Of a DNA stretch of 64,000 nt, positions 24,908 through 32,012 are shown one piece after another. The DNA lies in assembly GCF_003626535.1 (NCBI RefSeq), contig NZ_RBAL01000005.1, positions 124,001-188,000 on the forward strand, given 5' to 3'. The first letter of the stretch is position 1. Each line of letters starts with the position of its first letter. Source of the DNA: Streptomyces hoynatensis. GTDB lineage: Bacteria > Actinomycetota > Actinomycetes > Streptomycetales > Streptomycetaceae. The notes under the pieces are model-generated. The model was not told the origin of the DNA, searched no databases, and saw only the letters and a program-made list of their open reading frames with translations. Position numbers and translations under genes: made by a program.

Positions 24908-25804
24908 ATGTCCACTCCCCTCCCCCCATCCATCCCCGTCCCCAACGCGGTGAGCCGCCCGCTCCCCGGCTACCGCGCCCTGCTCGCCGTCGACGCCAAG
25001 GACTTCACCGGCCTGGCCGCGATCCAGCACTCCGCGGTCAGCATGGTCATCACCGAGCTGGTGGACCGCGCCCTCACCGAGGCCGGCCTGGCCGAGCTGA
25101 AGGACGCCAAGAGCTTCCCGGCCAGCACCGGCGACGGCCTCGTCTTCGGATTCGACCCGAGCTGGCTGCCGTTCGTCGTCTTCCCCTTCTTCCGGGTGCT
25201 CGACGGCCTCCTCGGCCGCCACAACGGCCAGTTCGTCACCTCCCGCCTGCGGCTGCGCGCCAGCGTGCACGTCGGGCCGCTGCCCGAGGCCGACGGCAAC
25301 GGCACCGCGCGCAACGACACGCACCGGCTGCTCGACTCCCGGCCGGTCAAGGCGATCCTCGCCGCCCCCGGCAGCGAGCAGACCACCCACCTGGCGGCGA
25401 TCCTCTCCCACCGGGTCTACGAGGACGTGGTGCTCGGCGGCTACACGGGCCTGGACCCCGACCACTTCATCGAGGTCCCCGCCACCGTCGAGGGCAAGCA
25501 GTTCGCGCAGCGGGCCTGGCTGTACATTCCCTCCCCCTCCGGCCACCTCCTGCGCCACGGGATCGTCGCCGCCCTCGGCGAGGAACGCCCCGCCGAGGCC
25601 GCGGACCGGGAGACCGAGCCCGCGGAGCGGAAGGCCGGACGCGCGACGCGGAAGCCCGGGCGCGCCGCCGCCAAGCGGCCGCGGCCCAGGCGGGAGATCA
25701 GCCAGCGGGTCGGGCAGGGCAACGCCATCGGCGGCGACGTGAGCGGGAACGTGTCGAACACCTTCGGCGCCCCGGAGTACGACGACCCGGAGGAGGACCT
25801 GTGA
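24908..25804 (+). CDS. Class III nucleotidyl cyclase-like protein with C-terminal short repeat motif
   Basis: 298-residue protein whose residues 20-215 match a class III adenylate/guanylate cyclase-like domain. Key positions are present: metal-binding Asp29 in LLAVDAKDF and Asp76 in STGDGLVF, RLRLRASVHVGPLP, the transition-state pair Asn136 and Arg140 in ARNDTHRLLDS, and a C-terminal VEGKQFAQRAWLYI strand. An active cyclase is therefore plausible, though the nucleotide is unknown. A basic linker (220-262) leads to GQGNAIGGDVSGNVSNTFG, a Gly/Asn-rich motif echoed in the next protein. GAAGG lies just before the ATG. The GTG of the next gene overlaps this stop (GTGA). Predicted soluble. Confidence 0.75.
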   Translation: MSTPLPPSIPVPNAVSRPLPGYRALLAVDAKDFTGLAAIQHSAVSMVITELVDRALTEAGLAELKDAKSFPASTGDGLVFGFDPSWLPFVVFPFFRVLDGLLGRHNGQFVTSRLRLRASVHVGPLPEADGNGTARNDTHRLLDSRPVKAILAAPGSEQTTHLAAILSHRVYEDVVLGGYTGLDPDHFIEVPATVEGKQFAQRAWLYIPSPSGHLLRHGIVAALGEERPAEAADRETEPAERKAGRATRKPGRAAAKRPRPRREISQRVGQGNAIGGDVSGNVSNTFGAPEYDDPEEDL

Positions 25805-27783
25805 CCGGCGAGCCGGAGCCAGAGCCCGAGCCCGGGGAGGACGGCCCCCGGCAGCACGTGGGCCAGGGCACCGCCGTCCTGGGCGACGTGAAGGGCGACG
25901 TCAACGTCCACATCGCCGCCGCGGCGCAGGACGCCGCCGCCGAGAAGGTGGTCAAGCCCCGCTTCCGGGAGGGCCCCTACCCCGAGGAGGACGTGGCCAA
26001 GCGGCTGCGGGCCTTCGTGGAGCCGCCCTCGTTCGCCCGCGCCCGCGAGGTACTGGCCAGGCGCCGCGTGCTGCTGCTCGTCGGCGCCGCGGGCACCGGA
26101 GCCGGCACCGCCGCCTTCGCGCTGCTGCGCGAACTACCCGGCGAAACCGGCCGCCTCATCGGCCTCGACCCGCGCGACGACCCCACCGGGCTGGAACCCA
26201 AGGGAAAGGGCAGGCGGTACCTCGTCCCCTGGCTGTCCCAGGACTCCGCGGAAGCCCTGACGGAGGTGGCGCTGACCGCGTTGCAGGACCGGCTGGAGCG
26301 GGCCGGCGCCCACCTGGTCGTCGTCGCCGCCCCGACCCTGCGGCTCCCGGCCGGGACGGCCCGCTGGCAGATACGCCACGAGCCGCCGCTCCCCGCGGAG
26401 GTGGCCCGCGCCCACCTGCGCACCCTGGGGCTGTCCGAGGATCACCTCTCCCTCGCCGCGGCGCACCTGGGCGACCCACAGGTCAAGGCGTACCTGGACG
26501 GCACCAGGGACCCGGCCGCGGGCACCGAGGTGGCCGAGGAGCTGAAGCACGTCGCCCTCGGCAGCCGGACGTTGCACGAGGCGCTGCTCAACCTGACCCG
26601 CACCGCCGAGGACGAGGCCACCGAGACGCTGCGGGAGGCGCGCAAGGACCCGGCGGCGCTGGCCCTCGCCACCTCCATCGCCCTCCTCGAAGGCCAGGAC
26701 CGCACCGTGATCGCCCGCTGCGCCGCCGCGCTGCGGCCCCTGCTCGACCCCACCCCGCCCGAGCCGCCCCCCGCCGGTCCCAAGGGGCTGGCGAAGGCCG
26801 AACCCGACGTGCTCGGGGACGACTTCACCACGCGCCTGGACCGGGTCAACGCCGACCCGCTGCCGCGCGTCGTCGACAGCGGCAGCCGCTATTGGTACCG
26901 CTACTGGGTGGAGCCGATCGCGTTCCGGCGCCGCCACCAGGCCGAAACCATCCTGTCCCGGCTGTGGCTGGACCACGAGGGCATCGCCGAGGCGATCCTC
27001 CACTGGCTGCGGAAGGCGTCCACGCGGTACGCGCCCGGCCTCGACTACACCGCAGGGCAGGCGATCGGCCGCGTGCTGCGCCGCGCCACCGGGCCCGACG
27101 TGCTGCAACGGCTGGAGCCGCTGGCCGAGTCCCCCGAGCGCTGGCGGCGCCGGCTGGTGGCCTACGCGCTGAACGAGGCGGCGCGGGACGGGCTGCTCGC
27201 GGGCGCCGTCCGCGACCAGCTGTGGACCTGGAGCCGGGCCAGGAACGAGCACCTGCGCGCCACCGTGGCCGAGACCTGCGCCGGCGGCTTCGGCCTGGTC
27301 CGGCCGGACCGCACGCTGCGGATGCTGGACCGCCTGCTGGACGGCCCCGCCAGGTCCGTCGTCCGCCGGGGCGTCTCCCTGGCCATCGCCGTTCTGCTCA
27401 CGGAGGGCCAGAACGCCGCCGCGGTGACGGAAACGCTGACCCGGTGGATGGCCAGGCCGGAGAAGTCCGGACAGCGGGACTACGCGCTGGGCGCCGCGCC
27501 GCAACTGCTCTCCGACTTCCTCGCCCTGGACGCGGGCGAGCCCGGCCCGCTGCTCCCGCTGGTGCGCGAGTCGCTGGACGACCCCAAGGCCAGGAGCGCC
27601 GTCATGGACGCGCTGCTGCGGGCGGAGCGTTCCCCGCACCCCGGCACCAGGGCCCGCGCCACCGCCCTGGTCACCGCCCTGGCCGCCACCGCGGGCGGGC
27701 GGCGCGGGGTCCGCGCCCTGCTCGTCGCCCGCCTCCGCAACCAGGCCGGTAACGGAAAGCTCACCGAAGGGAATCTCGCATGA
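25801..27783 (+). CDS. Degenerate P-loop NTPase-like protein with helical-repeat C terminus
   Basis: 660-residue protein of unknown function. The N-terminal GQGTAVLGDVKGDVNVHIA (about 21-39) resembles the C-terminal motif of the preceding protein. LLLVGAAGTGAGTAAFALL (91-109) looks like a Walker A loop but lacks the lysine. A strand LVVVAAP sits where Walker B would be and lacks the acidic pair. From about residue 330 on the chain is helical and repetitive, with many Ala/Leu/Arg helices like HEAT or ARM repeats (RWRRRLVAYALNEAARDGLL, RSVVRRGVSLAIAVLL). It overlaps its neighbours by GTGA and ATGA, so all three are translated as a unit. Likely a scaffold or STAND-like switch. Confidence 0.6.
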   Translation: MTGEPEPEPEPGEDGPRQHVGQGTAVLGDVKGDVNVHIAAAAQDAAAEKVVKPRFREGPYPEEDVAKRLRAFVEPPSFARAREVLARRRVLLLVGAAGTGAGTAAFALLRELPGETGRLIGLDPRDDPTGLEPKGKGRRYLVPWLSQDSAEALTEVALTALQDRLERAGAHLVVVAAPTLRLPAGTARWQIRHEPPLPAEVARAHLRTLGLSEDHLSLAAAHLGDPQVKAYLDGTRDPAAGTEVAEELKHVALGSRTLHEALLNLTRTAEDEATETLREARKDPAALALATSIALLEGQDRTVIARCAAALRPLLDPTPPEPPPAGPKGLAKAEPDVLGDDFTTRLDRVNADPLPRVVDSGSRYWYRYWVEPIAFRRRHQAETILSRLWLDHEGIAEAILHWLRKASTRYAPGLDYTAGQAIGRVLRRATGPDVLQRLEPLAESPERWRRRLVAYALNEAARDGLLAGAVRDQLWTWSRARNEHLRATVAETCAGGFGLVRPDRTLRMLDRLLDGPARSVVRRGVSLAIAVLLTEGQNAAAVTETLTRWMARPEKSGQRDYALGAAPQLLSDFLALDAGEPGPLLPLVRESLDDPKARSAVMDALLRAERSPHPGTRARATALVTALAATAGGRRGVRALLVARLRNQAGNGKLTEGNLA

Positions 27784-28610
27784 ACGCGCCGCTCGTGGAA
27801 CCGCTGACCGCCTCCCCCTTCCGTTCCGTCCTCCACCTGCGTTTCGGCGCGAACCCCAGGCCCGACCGGGCCCTGGTCCTGATCGCAGCGGACGGCAGGG
27901 CCCTGGTCGGCGTTCCGGCCGGGGGATGGGGCGGCTTCGACTACCCGCGGCCCGGACTGCTGCGCGTGCTCGGGAGCGTGTTCCCGCAGTCCGGCTGGGT
28001 CTCCCTGTCCGAACGCCCCGACTGGGTCGACGTGGCGGCGCCCCGCGACGGCACCCTGCCGCAGCCCGTGATCCGGCACTCGGTGAGCTGGCAGGTGTGC
28101 GACCCGGTCACGGTGGTGCGCAACCGCGTCACCGCCGAGCAGGTGCCGCACTGGATCGCCGCCCACCTCGCACGCAACGGCATGGGCACCGGCGGCCCGC
28201 ACGTGATGAACGAGGCCGGCATCGCGTTCCGCGTCCTCGAGCAGCCGGCGGCCGAGCAGGACGAGACCCCGCCGCTGCCATTCTCCTGGGACAGCGGCAC
28301 GCTCAACGCGTTCCGCTTCTTCCGCGAGTTGATCAGCGAGGACCCGCGGGGCCTGGCCGCCCTGTGGCTGCTGTACCACCCGCAGAACGCGGAGGACGTG
28401 CTCAGGTGGACGGTGGACCACCGGAAGCTGCTGCTGCCGCCGGACCCGGCCGAGCCGGGACCGGACAGCTGGGAGCGGTCGCTGGCGACCGCACTGCGCG
28501 ACCTGACCCCGGCCGACCGCGCGTACGTCGGGGTCAACATGGCCAGGCTGCTGAACGATCTCGGGGTACCCGAGGCCGAGGAGGCACTGCACCGGCTCGG
28601 AGACGGGTAG
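27780..28610 (+). CDS. Unrecognised third protein of cyclase-like operon
   Basis: 276 residues, no family recognised. The N-terminal 110 residues are strand-rich (VLHLRFGANPRPDRALVLIAADGRALVGVPAGGWGGF) and may be a small barrel. The middle contains SVSWQVCDPVTVVRNRVTAEQVPHWIAAHLARNGMG. The C terminus is helical (LNAFRFFRELISEDPRGLAALWLLYHP, then LATALRDLTPADRAYVGVNMARLLNDLGV). No signal peptide, membrane helix or catalytic motif stands out. The ATG overlaps the upstream stop (ATGA), and TCACCGAAGGG lies before it. By position it is the best candidate for an effector or adaptor of the operon. Confidence 0.55.
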   Translation: MNAPLVEPLTASPFRSVLHLRFGANPRPDRALVLIAADGRALVGVPAGGWGGFDYPRPGLLRVLGSVFPQSGWVSLSERPDWVDVAAPRDGTLPQPVIRHSVSWQVCDPVTVVRNRVTAEQVPHWIAAHLARNGMGTGGPHVMNEAGIAFRVLEQPAAEQDETPPLPFSWDSGTLNAFRFFRELISEDPRGLAALWLLYHPQNAEDVLRWTVDHRKLLLPPDPAEPGPDSWERSLATALRDLTPADRAYVGVNMARLLNDLGVPEAEEALHRLGDG

Positions 28611-28667
28611 CCGCGGCGCGGTGGCGGAGGCGCCCGCCCCCGGGCGCCCCGCCCCGGACCGTGCCCG

Positions 28668-28694
28668 CCCCGGCCGGGCCGACTCCGGCCGGGG
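28668..28694. terminator. Bidirectional hairpin between convergent genes
   Basis: CCCCGGCCGG (28668-28677), a 7-base loop and CCGGCCGGGG (28685-28694) form a perfect 10-bp stem between the end of the cyclase-like operon and the convergent cysteine-rich gene cluster. Confidence 0.6.
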
Positions 28695-28697
28695 CCG

Positions 28698-29336
28698 TTA
28701 CGGCGTCACGCGGGTGGTGCGGGTGAGTTCGACGACGAGCTGATTGGCGAGGAACCAGTCCGCCTGCGGGTGGCCGAAGGGCAGATCGGCGTCCTCGCTC
28801 CCGGCCAGGCGACCGCCGCGGCCGGGCACGAAGAAGCCACCGAACACCCCCCACACCCGCGGCTTGCGCACCCGCACGAACGCGGGCTCCCCCAGGTGCG
28901 GGCAGTGCGCCACCGCCACCCCGGCACACGGCTCGCACACCGGCGGCTTCGTGCACAACGCCCCCTCAGGCCAGCCCGGCACACCGTCCTCCCGGCCAGG
29001 GCGGCCCAGCACGAACAGCCAGCCCTTGCCGTTGCGATCCGCCGGCCCGCCACAAACCTGGCAGAGCCGCTCAAGCATCGCCCGCCGCTGCCGCGCCGGA
29101 TGCATGCACCGGAACTCCGGCTGCCCACCGCCCGGCTCCTCCGTCAACCGGGCCCACAGCACCCCGTGCCGATCCCGATCCCCCGGCCGCTCGTCCCGAT
29201 AGCCCAGCCCCCGCCCATCCGCCCTGACGATCAGATCCCGATCGGTGACGACCACCTCCCCACTCCAGCGCACGACATACGGCACGGGCAGCCCCTTCGG
29301 CCCCCAGGTACGCAGCGAACGGGCAGGCACGGTCAT
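28698..29336 (-). CDS. Cysteine-rich protein of unknown function
   Basis: 212 residues. The first 70 (TVPARSLRTWGPKGLPVPYVVRWSGE) hold a conserved-looking strand region. The middle carries a probable zinc site, with CMHPARQRRAMLERLCQVCG, then LCTKPPVCEPCAGVAVAHCPH, seven cysteines in C-x2-C and spaced arrangements plus histidines. The C-terminal part is FVRVRKPRVWGVFGGFFVPG and ends TRTTRVTP. Similar genes sit beside XRE regulators in many Streptomyces genomes, with no known role. The ATG at 29336 overlaps the upstream stop (ATGA), which fixes the start. Last gene of a three-gene minus-strand run. Confidence 0.6.
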   Translation of the reverse strand: MTVPARSLRTWGPKGLPVPYVVRWSGEVVVTDRDLIVRADGRGLGYRDERPGDRDRHGVLWARLTEEPGGGQPEFRCMHPARQRRAMLERLCQVCGGPADRNGKGWLFVLGRPGREDGVPGWPEGALCTKPPVCEPCAGVAVAHCPHLGEPAFVRVRKPRVWGVFGGFFVPGRGGRLAGSEDADLPFGHPQADWFLANQLVVELTRTTRVTP

Positions 29337-29554
29337 GAGTCGGAGTCCTCCGGTGAGGCGGTGAAGTGGAGTTGCGCCCTCGCGCACGACGGGCATCGGG
29401 CCGGGTACTCGGCCGCCGTGACGTCTCGAAGGGCCAAGGTGATCAGCTCCCCGCAGACGCAATGCCGCCGCGGCGGAGAGTCCGCCAGCCCCGTGGCCGC
29501 ATCCGCCACGTACGCCCGGCGCGTACGCGGCCCGCCCGCGCAAGTGCCGTTCAC
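29333..29554 (-). CDS. Small zinc-ribbon-like protein
   Basis: 73 residues with HCVCGELITLALRDVTAAEYPARCPSCARAQLHF, a C-x-C...C-x2-C arrangement typical of a zinc ribbon, flanked by charged tails. Function unknown. The GTG at 29554 overlaps the stop of the upstream gene (GTGA) and its own stop overlaps the next ATG, so the three genes are tightly coupled. Its closeness to the cysteine-rich neighbour suggests a shared metal-dependent or nucleic-acid-binding role, which is inference. Confidence 0.55.
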   Translation of the reverse strand: MNGTCAGGPRTRRAYVADAATGLADSPPRRHCVCGELITLALRDVTAAEYPARCPSCARAQLHFTASPEDSDS

Positions 29555-29811
29555 CGGCTCTTCTCCTCGGGCTGCGTGGCGAGGAGCCGACCGATCTCGC
29601 GGTGTAGCTCGGCGGCCTCGTCACAGGTCATGACGAGCGCGCCATCACCCACATGCTCACCATCGTTGAGCACCCACAGCGGCAGCGCGATGCGTCCAGC
29701 CTCGGTGCGTTGCAACGGCCTGCTCGGCAGGCGCTCGATGCGCACGCCTTGGGCAGGATTGGCCGTCGTTCCTTTGTTTCGCCCGCTCCGGTTCTTCTGA
29801 GTTGCCATCAT
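29551..29811 (-). CDS. Small protein of unknown function in XRE-linked cluster
   Basis: 86 residues: a basic start (ATQKNRSGRNKGTT), then GVRIERLPSRPLQRTEAGRIALPLWVLNDGEHVGDGALVMTCDEAAELHREIGRLLATQ, which reads as short strands followed by one helix. No family recognised. Start uncertain: ATG at 29811 or 29808 lacks a ribosome site, and a GTG at 29844 lies inside the terminator hairpin. It opens the three-gene run downstream of the XRE regulator's terminator. Confidence 0.45.
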   Translation of the reverse strand: MMATQKNRSGRNKGTTANPAQGVRIERLPSRPLQRTEAGRIALPLWVLNDGEHVGDGALVMTCDEAAELHREIGRLLATQPEEKSR

Positions 29812-29837
29812 GTCGCTGATGGTGACGGCAAAATGGC

Positions 29838-29870
29838 GGTGCACCCCGGAAACTGCTTCCGGGGTGCACC
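29838..29870 (-). terminator. Strong hairpin after XRE regulator, with an alternative pairing
   Basis: GGTGCACCCCGGAA (29838-29851) and TTCCGGGGTGCACC (29857-29870) form a perfect 14-bp stem with a 5-base loop. On the minus strand it is followed by GCCATTTTG, a short T run. CCCGGAAAC (29846-29854) can instead pair with GTTTCCGGG (29872-29880), next to the XRE stop, so two exclusive folds exist, as in an attenuator. Confidence 0.65.
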
Positions 29871-29880
29871 GGTTTCCGGG

Positions 29881-31119
29881 TCAGGCCGCGGCGACCACGC
29901 CGACGTGTTCGGCCAGACTCCGCAGGTCATCGCGGAACTCGGGCCGCTCGCGCTTCATCAGGCCGAGAATCGCTTCACGCACAAGGGGGAAGTACCGGAT
30001 CTCCTCGGGTGACGCCTTCCTGATCTTGTCCAGCATGTAGACAGTGGCGAAGTCGTCACCCACCAGCCGGTTCGCGTGCATGACCTCCACGAGGTACCGG
30101 GTGGTGCGCTCCAGCGGCAGCACGCCGCCCGCCTGCGGGACGCTCACGTTGTCCGCCAGACGCAGCGCCTCTGCAGCATCACCCTCCTCGGCGGCGAGGT
30201 GGACGGCGTGCATACGTACGTTGGTGGGCCCGAACGCGGTGTGCCAGTCGTTCCGGTCATGGCCGATGCGATCGGCGACCCGCGCTGCCTCGCGGAGAAG
30301 GTCCCATGCGGCAGGGGCGTTGGTTGCCCGGACTGCGGCGATCACGCCGACCAGGTGCAGCGCACCGAACGCGCTCAGGTGGTCCGGGGCGGCGTCGTCG
30401 CCGGGCCGCACGTGCGCGATCGTGGCGCGCGCCAGCTCCAGAGCTTCGGCGACGTCACCACTGGAGAGCAGGATGCCGGCGAGGTTCCAGGCTGCGGCCG
30501 CGATCAACGTGGGGTCGTCGGTGTCGTCTGCGATCTGCATCGCTCGGTCGGCGGCGAGGAGGGACAGCCGCCGTTCACCGACGCGCCGCAGGTAGACCTG
30601 GTGGAGATGGAGGAGGCTGACGAGTTCGCGTGCGGCTTGGCTCTCCTGCTCGCCGGTCGCGGCCCGGAGCGTGGAGTACGCCTCGGCGAGCAGCCCCGGA
30701 AGCATGTCGCCCACGGGCCCGTACCGTTCAGTGCGGGTCTCGTAAATACGCCACGCGTCCCGGATACGGTCGCCCAGCTGTTGCGGGGTGAGAGGTTCTC
30801 CCTGGAGGGTGTTGCCGAGAAGGCTCGGAGGCGTGTTGAGGGCGCGGCGGATGCGCGGCACGGCTGGATGCTCGGGGGCACCGGCGACGTTGACGCTGAC
30901 CGCGGGCCCGATCAGGTCTCCGAGATCGGAGACGCCGAGGACGCGTCCGATGTCGAGCAGGAGGGAGAGCCGGTCCACGGGGATGATGTCCCGCTCGACC
31001 TTGCTGACCCAGTCCTCCGAGCGTCCGACCAGACCTCCCAGAGCTGCCTGCGACTTCCCTGCTCGCTGTCGGTAGTACTTGATGCGCTGACCGATCGTCA
31101 GCTGAGGTACGTCAATCAT
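29881..31119 (-). CDS. XRE-family regulator with TPR-like C terminus
   Basis: 412-residue regulator. The N-terminal XRE helix-turn-helix (about residues 8-65) contains TIGQRIKYYRQRAGKSQAALGGLVGRSEDWVSKVERDIIPVDRLSLLLDI. The remainder is a helical TPR-like array (LVSLLHLHQVYLRRVGERRLSLLAADRAMQIADDT, AWNLAGILLSSGDVAEALELARATI). This architecture is very common in Streptomyces, where small partner proteins are often encoded alongside. The ATG at 31119 follows AAGGGG, part of a CCCC-TTT-GGGG inverted repeat (31128-31138) that could mask the ribosome site. A longer frame to 31173 lacks support. Confidence 0.85.
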   Translation of the reverse strand: MIDVPQLTIGQRIKYYRQRAGKSQAALGGLVGRSEDWVSKVERDIIPVDRLSLLLDIGRVLGVSDLGDLIGPAVSVNVAGAPEHPAVPRIRRALNTPPSLLGNTLQGEPLTPQQLGDRIRDAWRIYETRTERYGPVGDMLPGLLAEAYSTLRAATGEQESQAARELVSLLHLHQVYLRRVGERRLSLLAADRAMQIADDTDDPTLIAAAAWNLAGILLSSGDVAEALELARATIAHVRPGDDAAPDHLSAFGALHLVGVIAAVRATNAPAAWDLLREAARVADRIGHDRNDWHTAFGPTNVRMHAVHLAAEEGDAAEALRLADNVSVPQAGGVLPLERTTRYLVEVMHANRLVGDDFATVYMLDKIRKASPEEIRYFPLVREAILGLMKRERPEFRDDLRSLAEHVGVVAAA

Positions 31120-31223
31120 GTGGGAATCCCCTTTGGGGCTGTGTGCACTCCCCGCCAGGGTAAGTCCGTTCAACGGCGTCGGCTGCGATACTGGCGGGCG
31201 TCATCCCTTCGGGGTGCACTCCA

Positions 31224-31252
31224 CACGGCCTCGCCACCGGCGGGGCCGTTGT
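31224..31252 (-). terminator. Hairpin terminator at end of T7SS operon
   Basis: CACGGCCTCGCC (31224-31235), a 3-base loop and GGCGGGGCCGT (31239-31249) form a stem with one mismatch, about 90 bases beyond the last T7SS gene. The 220-bp gap also holds the promoter region of the XRE gene and two copies of GTGCACTCC, one at about 31143 and one at 31215. Confidence 0.5.
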
Positions 31253-31340
31253 GCTCTGCGGTCGAAGAGCCGGGGCCCGCCGGGATTTCGTGCGGCAGGT
31301 GGTCGGCGCGGTCGCGAACTCACAGGCGGGACAGGGCGGT

Positions 31341-32012
31341 TCAGGGGTGCCTGCCCGGGGTCAGGAGGGCCGTTTCCGCGGGGGAGATGTCCAGGCGCAG
31401 GATCTCGGTGCCCGCGGGGCGGAAGAGGACGACCTCGCCCGGGCTCAGCGCGGCGGTCACGCGGGCCGCGTCCGCGCCGAGGAGGCGGCCGGTGGCCTCC
31501 GCGAACCTGGCGTCGAGGGCGAGCAGCGCGTCGGGGGCCGTCCAGAAGAAGGAGCGGCGTGGCGCGTCCCGGGTGACGTGCAGGATCGTGCGCCAGGCGC
31601 CGTTCGCGAGGGTGACGGACGGCGGGCGGCGCAGGTCGCAGACGAGGGCCTGGGGGCCGCCCTCCTGGCTGGGCGGGGCGGCCGGTCCCGGGGGCCAGCC
31701 GGCGACGCCGTCGGCGACCGTGAGCCGGCCGCCCGCCACCTGCGCGATGCCGTGCCACTGGGCGGGCACCCGGGTGGCGGCGGTGACCCGGGCGCCGACG
31801 GCCAGCATCCGGAGGCCGAAGAGGCGGCCGAACAGGGACTCCCCGAGCACCGCGATGCGGGCCGGGCCCGGGCCCGCGGGCAGGGCGACGACCCGGCCCT
31901 CGCGGTTGGTGCCCAGCTGGACGCCCGCCTCGGCCCAGGTCAGCCTGAAGTCCGCCGGGGGCACGTCCCGCCAGTGGGCGACGGGGAGTTGCGGGTGCTC
32001 GCGGCGGTTCAT
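31341..32012 (-). CDS. T7SS-associated protein of unknown function
   Basis: 223 residues, last gene of the type VII operon. Seen: a start MNRREHPQLPVAHWRDVPPA, then strand-helix units ALPAGPGPARIAVLGESLFGRLFGLRMLAVGARVTAATR that resemble a Rossmann-like or cupin-free alpha/beta fold, and a beta-rich C terminus (VVLFRPAGTEILRLDISPAETALL). No signal peptide or membrane helix, so it is likely cytosolic. Its ATG (32012) overlaps the eccE stop (ATGA). The linkage suggests a conserved accessory function, but no motif identifies it. Confidence 0.65.
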   Translation of the reverse strand: MNRREHPQLPVAHWRDVPPADFRLTWAEAGVQLGTNREGRVVALPAGPGPARIAVLGESLFGRLFGLRMLAVGARVTAATRVPAQWHGIAQVAGGRLTVADGVAGWPPGPAAPPSQEGGPQALVCDLRRPPSVTLANGAWRTILHVTRDAPRRSFFWTAPDALLALDARFAEATGRLLGADAARVTAALSPGEVVLFRPAGTEILRLDISPAETALLTPGRHP

